Shown here: positions 54,225 to 63,268 of the stretch, one piece after another | How the letters are laid out: the number at the start of each line of letters is the position of its first letter | Numbering within the stretch: the stretch's first letter is position 1 | NCBI GenBank assembly: GCA_965203605.1 | Contig: OZ241902.1 | Span: 4,526,001 to 4,590,000 of the forward strand | Direction of reading: 5' to 3' | DNA length: 64,000 bases | Source: JAPOUP01 sp965203605 | GTDB taxonomy: Bacteria; Pseudomonadota; Alphaproteobacteria; Rhodobacterales; Rhodobacteraceae | Notes under the pieces: generated by a model | Told to the model about the DNA's origin: nothing | The model's database searches: none | What the model saw: only the letters and a program-made list of their open reading frames with translations | Made by a program: the position numbers and the translations under genes

Positions 54225-54685
54225 TCACGATGGCGGTGCATAAGCGCGGTCATGGGCAAGAGAGGGAATTCGTCGACGTGCTGACTCCACTTCACTGAGA
54301 TCGGCTTCGACGAACGTCACTCCCGGCGAAGGGCCGCCATCCGCGATGATTTCGCCCCAAGGTGAGACCGCCAGTGAATGCCTATAGGTCCGACGCGCCT
54401 TACCCATGTGGGCTGGATGCTGGCCGCATTGAGCGGGAGCGAATACGTAGGTTCCGTTCTCAATGGCCTTGCGCGTTGCGCGCAGAAGCATTTCCCAATG
54501 TGCAGCTCCAGTGACAGGTGAGAACGCCGATGGTATCGCAACAACCTGTGCTCCAGCATGCGCCAACTTCCGGTAAAGTGCCGGAAAGCGCAGGTCATAG
54601 CAGATCGTCAGTCCTATCCTGGCTAGCGGAGTGTCCGCAACGACCGCATGATCTCCGGGACGGTAGCTGGAGGATTCGCGGGTGT
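54225..54685 (-). pseudogene. Nitrilase-superfamily amidohydrolase, N-terminal part lost
   Basis: From RESSSYRPGDHAVVADTP the frame matches the C-terminal two thirds of a Nit1/Nit2-type carbon-nitrogen hydrolase: the catalytic Cys in LTICYDLRFPALYR, IPSAFSPVTGAAHWEMLLRA, FAPAQCGQHP, TYRHSLAVSPWGEI. Upstream of this the frame runs into the inverted repeat of the ISKra4 element at 54680, so the part with the catalytic Glu and Lys is gone. It is not present on the far side of the element, which points to a deletion. Confidence 0.85.
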
Positions 54686-54696
54686 AGCCCAATCTG

Positions 54697-54911
54697 TTGA
54701 CACCATCGTTTTTTTCCGTCACTTTCCGGAGACCGCGCGCCGGACAGGGACCGGATGGGCCGTCCGGCGGCGCGCTGCCGGGGCCGGGATGCGGGGAGTG
54801 CGGCAGGCCGATGGTCCGGTGCCGGGAAAGGAAGGCCAGGCCGTTCCCCCACCCGGCTGGGCAGGGTGGAGGTGGAGCGGAGGCGCCTCCGCTGCCGCCG
54901 GGCCGGGCGCC
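54697..54911 (+). pseudogene. ISKra4-type transposase, N-terminal piece
   Basis: Short frames with CGECGRPMVRCRERKARPF, a Cys-pair zinc-binding start like that of ISKra4 transposases. Cut at 54911 by the IS4-like insertion; it resumes at 58697. Confidence 0.5.
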
Positions 54912-54939
54912 TATCAATCCATCACACTTGACTCCGTGT

Positions 54940-55205
54940 CTCCGTCCCCTTCTTTCCGCCGCCGCCCCATTCCTCCATGGCCTGTATGGCGATGACGGGG
55001 TGGGAGAGCAGCTTCACCCCTTCCCGGAGTTCCGCCTGCCGGGCAGCGGCTGGCGTTCCGGCGGATGGAATCCGGCCAGTCCGGCGGTCCGCGGGGAGCC
55101 CTGAACCCGTGGTGCCTGGCGAGCGCCAGGAGCGCCGAGACGTCCTGGAGCGTGACGTGCATGGTGGCCGGGTCGTCCGGCCTCGTATGTTCAAAGAATC
55201 AGAAA
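54940..55205 (-). pseudogene. IS4-like transposase, C-terminal piece
   Basis: TMHVTLQDVSALLALARHHG, FRAPRGPPDWPDS and, in the next frame, LLSHPVIAIQAMEEWG. The position between the IS110 edge and the IS4 inverted repeat identifies it as the end of the transposase whose core is at 56640-58632. Frameshifted. Confidence 0.5.
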
Positions 55206-55502
55206 TGAAAGGAGGTGGTGGCTGTGGAAAAATCTGGCGCGATTTCCTGTGCAGAACATGCCGGTTGCCTTCCGCCGTCCCTCCGGTCCGTTCCTGTGTC
55301 GGGGCCGCCGCCGCCGGATCAGAACCGGCGGCGGCGGTGCGGGGCTGGCCCCGCAGGACGGGTTGGACCGATACGGCCCTGGATCGCGACAGCGGATCCG
55401 TGGGAGAGCGTGGTCGGCCCGCCCTCCCGTCCGTCTCCCGGGTCCTGGATGGATGCCTGGGTTCACGGAACCGGATCATCGCGGGGCCAGGAGCGGGAGA
55501 GC

Positions 55503-56446
55503 ATGACAGCAATGGTCGCGGGAATCGACGTAAGCAAGCGTACACCGACATCCACGTCAACGGGCGTGACCTCACGGCCACCAACGACACGGACGGCTTC
55601 CGAAAGGTCGGCCGCGTCCTCAGGGAGGCCGGCGCCACGCGGGCCGTCATGGAGGCCACGGGGCGCATGCACCGGGCGCTGCCGCAGTCGCTGCACGCCA
55701 GGGGTTTCGCCACCCTCGTGGTGAACCCGCGGCAGGCGAGGGACCTCCCGAAGGCCGCCGGGGCGCTCGCGAAGACGGACAGGGTGGACGCCAGGATACT
55801 GGCGGCCTTCGGGGCCGCGTTCCCGGACATGCGGGCCACGGCGCCGGCCAGCGCCGCCATCGACCGGCTCCGCGACATGCCGGTGCTGCGGGAGAAACTT
55901 GTGGACCAGCGGGCCGGGCTCAGGACCGTCCTGTCGGAGGTCGGCGGGGGGACGCCCGGCGCGGAGGTCGGCAGGGTCCCCGGGGACATCGACGCCGCCA
56001 TCGCGGCGCTGGAGCGGCGGATCGGCGTGACGGTCGCCGGGACGCCGGAGTTCGCCGACAGCCACCGCATCCTGACCTCGGTGCCGGGCATCGGCCCCGT
56101 CACGGCGGCGGCCCTGATCGCGTGGATGGAGGAGCTGGGCGCCATCGGCAACCGCCAGGCCGCCTCCCTGCCCGGCGTGGCCCCCCTCCCCCGCGACAGC
56201 GGCACCCTGAAAGGCGGGCGCCACATCGGCGGCGGGAGGAGGCGGCCGGGGGACGTCCTGTACATGGCGGCGATGTCGGCCAGCCGGTGCTCCCCCGACA
56301 TGAGCGACCTGTACCAACGCCTCAGGGACAGGGGAAAGCCCCACAGGGTCGCCCTCGTGGCCGTCATGCGCAGGCTGGCCGTGACCGCCAACGCCCTTCT
56401 CCGCGACCGCCGCGAGTGGGAGGACCGGACGGCGGCCACCACCTGA
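55503..56446 (+). pseudogene. IS110-family transposase (DEDD), frameshifted near the start
   Basis: The ATG at 55503 gives AMVAGIDVSK (first catalytic Asp). One base seems to be missing at about 55537: the proper frame then runs QAYTDIHVNGRDL, VNPRQARDLPKAAGALAKTD, RVDARILAAFGAAFPDM, SVPGIGPVTAAALIAWMEEL, GRRRPGDVLYMAAMSASR to the stop at 56446. This is the IS110 order, with an N-terminal RuvC-like DEDD domain and a C-terminal Tnp20 domain with serine site (ASLPGVAPLPRDSG). It lies inside the IS4-like element on the opposite strand. Confidence 0.85.
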
Positions 56447-56639
56447 CGCCCGGACGGACCGCCGCGGTCCGGCACGGAAACGAATCACCTTCGGGCCGGC
56501 CGGGGCCTCCCCGGCGGGCGCTTCCGGCGTGCCCGGACGGCGCCGCCTGTGGGGAACACTGTGGAAAGGTCCGGGACAGCCCGACACGGAACCCGGAAAA
56601 AAACGGAAAAAAAGCCGGATCCGGGCTTGAATTCCAACA

Positions 56640-58632
56640 TGGATGCTCTCCCGCGCCAGGAGGGACAGGTCCCGGACGCGGAAGGCGGTGATGGCGTCGA
56701 AGGCGAGGCACCTGCGCAGGTCGTCGGCATGGTCCAGCCGGCGGTCCTCCATACGGATCCCCTGCCTGAGGGCATGCAGGAAGCGTTCGATGCGCCAGCG
56801 CAGCCCGTACCAGCGCAGCACCCCGCGGGCGGCGGCGGGACCGGCCTCCCCGCCGCTGCCCGGCAGCATCCAGTGCAGCGGCGCGACCTTCCTCCTGCCT
56901 TTCGCGGTCGCCGGACGCCTGGGCGGGCTCTCCTCACGGGCCGGGACGGCGACCATGCGGACGGGCGGGTCTCCGGCCCGGTCCCTCGGCGGCAGCAGGT
57001 ACACCTCCGCGCAGCGCAGCGTCAGTTTCGCGGTGCGGCCCTTCCGGCGGTTCGGCCCGCCGCATGCGGGGACCCCGGCCTTCCGCTCCCCGACCGGCTC
57101 CGTCCCCAGGACGTGCTCCCGGAGGTCCGCGCCCCCGCCGTCCGCCGTCGCCACACGGCGCCGCGAGCCTTTGCCGGCCCGCACCAGGAGCTCCGCGCCC
57201 TTTTCCTCCGCCCGCGTGAGAAGCTGCCAGAAGTCGCCCTCCCGGTCGCGGACGTTCACCACCCGCGTGTCCGGGCAGGCGGCGGCGAGGCCCTGGGCCC
57301 GGTCGAGGCCGTCCACCCAGCGGACGCTGTCCTTTCCCTCCTCCCGCCGCAGGTCGGCGTCGGCGAGGAACGTCCCGAGGGGCCGCCCGACCGCGTCGGC
57401 GCGATGCCGAAATGCGCCAGGATGCCCGAGGTCCCCTTGCCGCCGCCGCCGAGGCCGTCGAGGCCGGAGGTCGCCGGGAGACCGTCGTGGTTCAGTGTCG
57501 TCGTGTCCTGCACCGCGGGCACGAACCGCTCGGCGCGGCACCGCTCCACCGTCTGTTCGCAGTGCGATTCCAGTATGTGCTCCATGGTCACCGCATCGTT
57601 CGACAGCAGCCGACAGACCGCCGTCCGTTCCGCCCGTCCGGGAAAGATCGCCGGCAGGTGTTCCCCGAGCCGCCGGGTCCAGGCGGCGCCCATCGCCGCG
57701 ATCCGCCGCCGGACGCGGCCGTCGGGGTGCGGGCTCCGGCCGTACCCGCGTTCGGCCCATCCGCCCCCGCAACACCTCGTCCCGGACCAGCCGGGAACCC
57801 TCTCCGGTCCGCGGCGCAGGGTGTCCCGCCAGCCCTCCGCCGGCGGCACGGGCCAGACCGCCCGGCGGACGCCGGAGCGCCGCCCCGAGGTCAGTTCCGG
57901 ACAGCACCTCCATCCCGCCGCCCGATGGCACAGACCGGACATATCCGGCCCGGTGAAGGTCTGCGCCAGGACCGGGCGGACCCCACAGACCGCCTCCCAG
58001 TCGTCCGCGACGCGCTCCGCCGCCATGGGCGGGGCCAGGGAGGCCAGTCCGTGGACCCGGACGCCCGCAGGCAGGAGGAAGCGGTTGCTGCTGGCCACGC
58101 GCCCGATGTTGGCCAGGCGGGCGTCGGCCGACCAGCCCAGAAGGCGGTCGCGGGGGCCGAGCTGCACCCCCGCCGCCGGCAGGCCGATGCCGCCGAGGAC
58201 GCCGTGCCGCTACGGGCGCACCCAGTAGCGGACCTGCCCGCCCGGCGGACGCCGCCACCCCTCGGGGTGGCGCCTCGCGACCATCGACTCCCAGCGCCGC
58301 CGGTCCTCCGCGTCCGTCACCCGGTCGAGCCGCACGGGACCGAGGTCCCGGAGCCGGCGGGCGACGGAGACGTCAGGGAAGCCGGAGGAGGGGGCGGCAT
58401 GCGGGTCGAGGTCCAGCGCCTCCGCCTCCGGCAGACGGACGCCCACCGCGTCCGCCAGCTCCGGCAGCAGCGCCCGCGCCGAGGCCAGGCAGCGCCGCCC
58501 GGAGGGTCCGCGCCAGTCCTCGAGGTCGACCGGCCCGCTGGCCAGTGCGCTCCGCGTCAGCCCGCCGCCCCTGCACTCCGCCGTGAACCAGTCCACCGTC
58601 CCCGACTGTATCTGCCGCATCCGAATCTGCAT
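56640..58632 (-). pseudogene. IS4-like transposase with DruA/DUF4338-like N-terminus, frameshifted
   Basis: The first frame (58632-58210) ends ESMVARRHPEGWRRPPGGQV, RYWVRP, the pattern at the end of DUF4338/DruA-like domains. The next frame has PRDRLLGWSADARLANIGRV and FVPAVQDTTTLNHDGLP (first Asp). A further shift at about 57400 gives VVNVRDREGDFWQLLTRAEE (second Asp) and RWYGLRWRIERFLHALRQG (Glu), ending SLLARESI at the IS110 junction. At least two indels. The related copy at 3172-4725 lacks the N-terminal domain. Confidence 0.75.
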
Positions 58633-58696
58633 GGTGGACTGATCCGCACGGAATCAGGCAGAGAGTCAAGTGTGGGTCATTGATAGGCCGGGCGCC

Positions 58697-59490
58697 GGGC
58701 CTGGAGGGAAGGGCCCCCACGCCGGGGATGGCGGACGTCATGGCCCGGACGGCGCCGCCCATGGGCTTCGGGGCGGCGGCCGCGCACACCGCGGACCCTG
58801 CCGGGGTGAAGGCATCCCCGGGCCCGCTGCGGCGCCGGGCGCTGGCGCCCGGCCGGGAGGCCATGGGGTCCGGGCGCGGGGAGGCCATCGGTGACAGCCC
58901 GCTGGAGCCACGCATGTATCTGACGATCGACGGGACCGGGATCCCGATGGGCGGGGAGGGGACGGAGGGTGTCCGCGGCAGGCGGGAGGGCGGGAGTGCG
59001 GGGACCCGCGGGGGGAGGCTGGCCGTCGTGTACACCGCGGAGGGGCGTGACCGGGAGACCGGCGCGGCCCTGCCAGGGCCGGGGAGCCGGGCGTCATCCC
59101 CGACGGGGCCGGATGGACACCCGGCCCATGCGGGGAGCCCTTCGGGGGCGGCGGGGTCACCCACCTCCCGGACTTCCCGCGCGCCTGGGCACCCCTCCGA
59201 CGCCGGCAGGGCGGTCCACCCGGAGGGGCCGGAGCGGGACCGGCGGTTCGCGGAGGTCCGGGCGGACACCGAGGGGGACGGGCGGGGAGGGTGGTCCGCG
59301 GGCCGGAGCCGCACAGGGACCGGACCGGGGAGGTGGAGGCCTGCCGCCGGCGGTCCGGGCTCCGGCTGAAGCGCTCCGGAACCCGCTGGTCGGAGAAAGG
59401 GGCGAACGCAATGCTGGCGCTGAAAAGCCGCGTCATGGGCCACAGGCTGGCCGACCTGCTGGACTGGCGGGCGAACCAGCCCGCAGCGGT
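58697..59490 (+). pseudogene. ISKra4-type transposase, C-terminal piece
   Basis: PRMYLTIDGTGIPMGGEGTE, GTRGGRLAVVYTAEGRD and, after frameshifts and losses, LRLKRSGTRWSEKGANAMLA with LADLLDWRANQPAA: the DDE core start and the typical C-terminus of ISKra4 transposases. The middle is shortened. Not functional. Confidence 0.75.
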
Positions 59491-59523
59491 ATGGTCAACA
59501 ATCTGGGCTACACCCCCACGACG

Positions 59524-59664
59524 GGGTGTAGCCCAGATTGTTGGCAATCCATACTTTCGGTCGACTTTATCGGGCGGAGATCTACTGAAAGGCGTTCCTA
59601 TGTCGAGAAATCAAGGCTCAATATAACACCCAGGCGACTCATGCCAATAATCTGGGCTACACCC
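59524..59664. mobile_element. 141-bp MITE with ISKra4-like ends
   Basis: Terminal inverted repeats start GGGTGTAGCCCAGATT and continue alike for over 20 bases; the ends match those of the neighbouring ISKra4 element. No coding capacity. CACGACG occurs just outside the left end (59517-59523) and two bases outside the right end (59667-59673), a probable target duplication. Confidence 0.75.
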
Positions 59665-60270
59665 GGCACGACGCCGATCCTTGATGCCTCGCCTGAACTC
59701 ATCTATGTGCGCCCGACTGATTCTGCGATGTGTGCCCTTGGTGACCCACCATTTGTTCGCATTCCTCAACACGTACTCGCGTTCATCGCTGCCATGGTCG
59801 TGTCGGGACAGGTGAACGAGTTTGCCGCCGTCAACGATCTTGTAGTGGATGTCCGGTATGGGTCTTTCATCTTCCAAATACCAAATGGCCAAATTGTCCG
59901 GAAAATCACGGGTCAGATCCAGTATTTTGAGCGGTTCGTCAGCATCATTGAACAGGCATTCAACCCTAATGCCACGATCTTGAATACGGTGACGTAATGC
60001 CTCAATGACATCAGGGCTATTGTACACGGACCTTGGTGAGCTATCTCCGTCATCATGGATGACGATGCTCTTTCGAGCGGCCTTGATGAGATCAAGGAAC
60101 ATTCCGGTGGCCTTCTGGTCGTCATTTCCACCCCTTATGGTGTTCACCGTATCATCAACCAGCAGATCGCCCTGCGCATTAACGATAAGCCAAAGGCTAT
60201 ACAGGAATCCAGCCATGAAGATGATGATGACGCCCAGAGCCATTCCGTCAATTCCATTCAGGACCTCCAT
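59611..60270 (-). CDS. Membrane-anchored PLD-like domain protein, C-terminus from MITE
   Basis: 219 residues. An N-terminal membrane segment (GVIIIFMAGFLYSLWLIV) is followed by a cytoplasmic domain with KSIVIHDDGDSSPRSVYN, RIQDRGIRVECLFNDAD and HYKIVDGGKLVHLSRHD, a divergent HxK site of the phospholipase D-like fold. Only one such site is present, so a dimer would be needed for activity. The last about 18 residues (after IKDRRRA) are read from the MITE at 59524-59664, which replaced the original end. Role unknown; such proteins may be nucleases or lipid-acting enzymes. Confidence 0.7.
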   Translation of the reverse strand: MEVLNGIDGMALGVIIIFMAGFLYSLWLIVNAQGDLLVDDTVNTIRGGNDDQKATGMFLDLIKAARKSIVIHDDGDSSPRSVYNSPDVIEALRHRIQDRGIRVECLFNDADEPLKILDLTRDFPDNLAIWYLEDERPIPDIHYKIVDGGKLVHLSRHDHGSDEREYVLRNANKWWVTKGTHRRISRAHIDEFRRGIKDRRRAGCSPDYWHESPGCYIEP

Positions 60271-60598
60271 TGCTTTACCTCCTCCCTGATTTATAGTGGC
60301 AGGCCATCCATGTGTCGTTGACTGTAGTTCCTAACTCTTGGCCAATGGAAAGCCTTGGCATTCGTCATGGACCAAATCTCGCGCTGGATATGACTCAATA
60401 GATAACCTCTGAAAGTGTATATGTCGACTGATTTCATTGGTACCTGGCCTGATTCCGGGTGAGCGGGTTCACGACCATATCGCAACTCACGACGGGTATT
60501 GTCAGTCTGACCTGTGGCGACGCGCTCGCCACACTTGGGGACTCGATATCGGCTTTGCATCCAGAATCGAACACCTTACGAAGCCTGCTGAAGCCGAT
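60271..60598. other. Intergenic region
   Basis: About 330 bases between divergent genes. No gene or clear element seen. It may contain the site of the lost comF/grxC neighbours discussed in the findings. Confidence 0.35.
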
Positions 60599-61438
60599 AT
60601 GCCCCAGACCATGCACAGCACATCCCGACTGACTGATCGCAATGCCCTGATCCGCAACCGGCGGCGGGCACGACAATCTGGTTGCCCGACTCTCTTCCTG
60701 CACGAAGAAGTGGCGTCTGAAATCAAGCAAAGGCTTCCACTGGTCAATCGCACCTTCACCGCACCTGCCGTGATCACCGGATGGCCAGAGGTCTGGACGA
60801 CCGAATTGCTCGGCGCAAAATGTGTTGAGGATACGGAGTCACTCGATCTTGACGTAGGTTTTCATGACCTTGTGATCCATTGCATGGCGCTGCATTGGGC
60901 CGAAGATGCGGTAGCCCAACTGGTACAGGCTCGACGGGCCCTGAAGCCAGATGGTCTGTTCCTCGCCGCACTCCCCGGTGGTCGGACGCTATACGAACTC
61001 CGCTCGTCCCTTGCGGAAGCCGAGGTAAGGCTAAGTGACGGACTTTCACCGCGAGTGGTGCCCATGGCGGAGATCCGTGATCTTGGATCACTGCTGCAGC
61101 GGGCGGGGTTCGCCTTACCGGTTGCGGACAGCGTTTCCCACAGGGTAACGTATTCCGGTCCTTTGGAGTTGATGCGGGATCTGCGTTCGATGGGAGAGGC
61201 GAATGCAATGGCGGCGCGCTCACGACAGTTCACGAACCGGAGTGTCTTCACGGAAGCCGAGCGCTGCTATCGCAATGCCTTCCCGAACGCTGACGGCCGT
61301 ATAGTCGCCACGTTCGAGATCATATACCTTGCGGGTTGGGCACCCGACTCAAGCCAGCAGAAGCCACTGCGCCCTGGATCTGCGTCAAGGCGCTTGGCCG
61401 AGGCATTGAACGTTGGGGAATCGATCCTGCCCGGTTGA
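60599..61438 (+). CDS. SAM-dependent methyltransferase, NDUFAF5/BioC-like
   Basis: 279 residues from the ATG at 60599 (a further ATG at 60611 is possible). Start LTDRNALIRNRRRARQSGCP, then FLHEEVASEIKQRLPLVNR, VIHCMALHWAEDAVAQLVQA, LKPDGLFLAALPGGRTLYEL and MRDLRSMGEANAMAARSR. These are marks of the alphaproteobacterial relatives of complex I assembly factor NDUFAF5. The glycine-rich motif I is degenerate, as in that family. It lies directly upstream of hemH. Confidence 0.87.
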   Translation: MPQTMHSTSRLTDRNALIRNRRRARQSGCPTLFLHEEVASEIKQRLPLVNRTFTAPAVITGWPEVWTTELLGAKCVEDTESLDLDVGFHDLVIHCMALHWAEDAVAQLVQARRALKPDGLFLAALPGGRTLYELRSSLAEAEVRLSDGLSPRVVPMAEIRDLGSLLQRAGFALPVADSVSHRVTYSGPLELMRDLRSMGEANAMAARSRQFTNRSVFTEAERCYRNAFPNADGRIVATFEIIYLAGWAPDSSQQKPLRPGSASRRLAEALNVGESILPG

Positions 61439-61501
61439 GATTGACCAAGGGTGGTGTGCCGCTAGTTTGGCAATGGATCAAAGCTGACTCGGAAGTTTGC
61501 A

Positions 61502-62560
61502 ATGCAACGCAGCCATTCTGCCCCGGTTCCTGACAATGCCCCGAGGGATCATCCAGGGATACCGCCTGCTAGGGTAGGAATTCTACTGGCCAATCTGGGC
61601 ACACCGGATGGATTTGGATACTGGTCGATGAGACGCTATCTGAACGAGTTCCTGTCTGACCGGCGTGTCATCGATTATCCGCGCTGGAAATGGCAGCCAC
61701 TTCTGCAGCTGGTCATTCTTTCGAAGCGGCCGTTCACGTCCGGTGCAGCCTACCGGTCAATCTGGAACCATGAGGCCGACGAAAGTCCCTTGATGACGAT
61801 CACCAAAGCCCAGACGGACGGAATCGCAAAGCAGATGGCGGAACGTTACGGCGATGATGTAATCGTGGATTACTGCATGCGGTACGGCAATCCCGCGACA
61901 AGGCTAAAGGTTAGGGAACTGGTGGCGAGAGGTTGCCGGAAGCTCCTCTTTTTCCCGCTCTATCCCCAGTATGCAGGTGCGACCTCAGCTACGGCGAACG
62001 ATGCGTTCTTCCGGGCCTTGATGGAGGAGCGGTGGCAACCAGCCGCCAGGGTCGTGCCAGCTTATTTCGACCAGCCAAGTTACATCGACGCATTGGCCCA
62101 ATCGGTGGAGGCAGCGTATTCAGGACTTGAGAGGCGTCCCGAAATGCTCGTCGTTTCCTATCACGGTATGCCGCAGCGCTATCTGGCGGAAGGTGACCCC
62201 TATCACTGCCAATGCCAGAAAACGACCCGGCTACTAACGGATAGGCTCGGCTGGAAGGCGACGGAAATCACAACGACTTTCCAATCCGTATTTGGTTCGG
62301 AGGAGTGGCTTCGGCCCTACACGGTGGAGGAAGTGGCAAGGCTGGCCAGTACAGGAACAAGGGACATCGCCGTCATTGCTCCGGCCTTCGCCGCAGACTG
62401 CATCGAAACCCTTGAAGAGATACAGGTGGAAATCCGGGACAGCTTTGAACAGGCAGGAGGAGAGCGTTTCACCTATATTCCCTGCCTTAACGACAGCAAT
62501 GCGCATATCGATGCCCTGTGCGAGACTATCGAGAACAACCTAAGTGGGTGGCTGGAATGA
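61502..62560 (+). CDS. hemH: Ferrochelatase
   Basis: 352 residues. It inserts Fe2+ into protoporphyrin IX, the last step of haem synthesis, at the inner face of the membrane. Features: ILLANLGTPDGFGYWSMRRY, YCMRYGNPATRL, LFFPLYPQYAGATSATANDA, VVSYHGMPQRYLAEGDPYHC (catalytic His), TTTFQSVFGSEEWLRPYT and IAVIAPAFAADCIETLEEI (Glu of the metal site). Full length. Confidence 0.97.
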   Translation: MQRSHSAPVPDNAPRDHPGIPPARVGILLANLGTPDGFGYWSMRRYLNEFLSDRRVIDYPRWKWQPLLQLVILSKRPFTSGAAYRSIWNHEADESPLMTITKAQTDGIAKQMAERYGDDVIVDYCMRYGNPATRLKVRELVARGCRKLLFFPLYPQYAGATSATANDAFFRALMEERWQPAARVVPAYFDQPSYIDALAQSVEAAYSGLERRPEMLVVSYHGMPQRYLAEGDPYHCQCQKTTRLLTDRLGWKATEITTTFQSVFGSEEWLRPYTVEEVARLASTGTRDIAVIAPAFAADCIETLEEIQVEIRDSFEQAGGERFTYIPCLNDSNAHIDALCETIENNLSGWLE

Positions 62561-62662
62561 AAAACTTCCGACGGAACCGCTGCAGCGCATGGCCATCATT
62601 CGCCAGCCAAGGTGGAGCCTGATTCCCACCTTTCGGCAGACGGGCCCCGGATATCCGCCCGG

Positions 62663-63268
62663 TCAGACAAGAAGCACCTGTGTCCCAACCGTTGTAAGCG
62701 AGAACAATTCAGCGATGTGCTCGTTATAGAGACCGATGCATCCACTTGAGGCCCGCCGTCCAATCTTGCGGGTATCATGGGTGCCGTGGATGCGGTAGTA
62801 TTTCCAGGAAAGGTACAACGCATGGGTTCCCATGGGGTTGTCTGGGCCCGGAGCGACATAATGCGGCCACTCGGGGTTGCGCTTCAGCATCTCGGGAGTC
62901 GGTCTCCAGGATGGACCCTCGACTTTCTTGACAACTTTCGTACGGCCCCGGCGTGTGAGATCCTCAGTCGATGGAACGCTGGTCGGGTAGAGCCTGTACA
63001 CGGACAGATCCTCAGACCAGAAGTGCAGGGTACGTGACTTCGTATCAGCCAGTATGGCGCCGTTTCTGGTGTCTTCGAAATACTGATTCCAATCCAGCGA
63101 CCGAAAGCCCGATATATTGCGGCGAACGGTCTCGGAGATATCTTTCTCGATCTCGATGGAATCGTCGGAGTCTTGCGCCCTTGCTGGCAATATAAATCCG
63201 GCTGCGACTGAAGCGCCTCCCCCGAGGAATAATCTACGGTCAACGCTGCATTTCGACCTGTAAGGCAT
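62663..63268 (-). CDS. L,D-transpeptidase (YkuD family)
   Basis: 201 residues. A twin-arginine-like or Sec leader (RRLFLGGGASVAAGFILPARA) is followed by a YkuD domain with LYLSWKYYRIHGTHDTRKIG and RRASSGCIGLYNEHIAELF, carrying the catalytic His and Cys (HGT...SxGCxxL). It forms 3-3 cross-links in peptidoglycan or attaches proteins to it, in the periplasm. Convergent with hemH. Complete. Confidence 0.93.
   Translation of the reverse strand: MPYRSKCSVDRRLFLGGGASVAAGFILPARAQDSDDSIEIEKDISETVRRNISGFRSLDWNQYFEDTRNGAILADTKSRTLHFWSEDLSVYRLYPTSVPSTEDLTRRGRTKVVKKVEGPSWRPTPEMLKRNPEWPHYVAPGPDNPMGTHALYLSWKYYRIHGTHDTRKIGRRASSGCIGLYNEHIAELFSLTTVGTQVLLV

Larger units (their letters stand above)
54912..58685 (-). 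mobile_element. IS4-like element (DruA-domain/Tn5-like transposase) with IS110 inside
   Basis: Inverted repeats TATCAAT-N6-CACTTGACTC at both ends. The direct repeat GGCCGGGCGCC lies at 54901-54911 and 58686-58696, an 11-bp target duplication as made by IS4-group elements. The transposase (minus strand) is cut by an IS110 element at roughly 55210-56640. Confidence 0.8.
54680..59515 (+). mobile_element. ISKra4-family element containing nested insertions
   Basis: Ends read GGGTGTAGCCCA inward on both sides (54680 and 59515). The left piece (54680-54911) and right piece (58686-59515) hold the two halves of a decayed ISKra4 transposase. Between them sits an IS4-like element flanked by an 11-bp direct repeat. 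No target duplication flanks the outer element, which fits a deletion beside it. Confidence 0.7.

Noticed and set aside
56549..58228. 559-codon plus-strand open frame
   Set aside because: Antisense of the IS4-like transposase in very GC-rich DNA.
55463..58258. Single 931-codon minus-strand open frame
   Set aside because: It mixes part of the IS4-like transposase frame with antisense of the IS110 gene. High GC keeps the frame open, and the real proteins lie in pieces of several frames.
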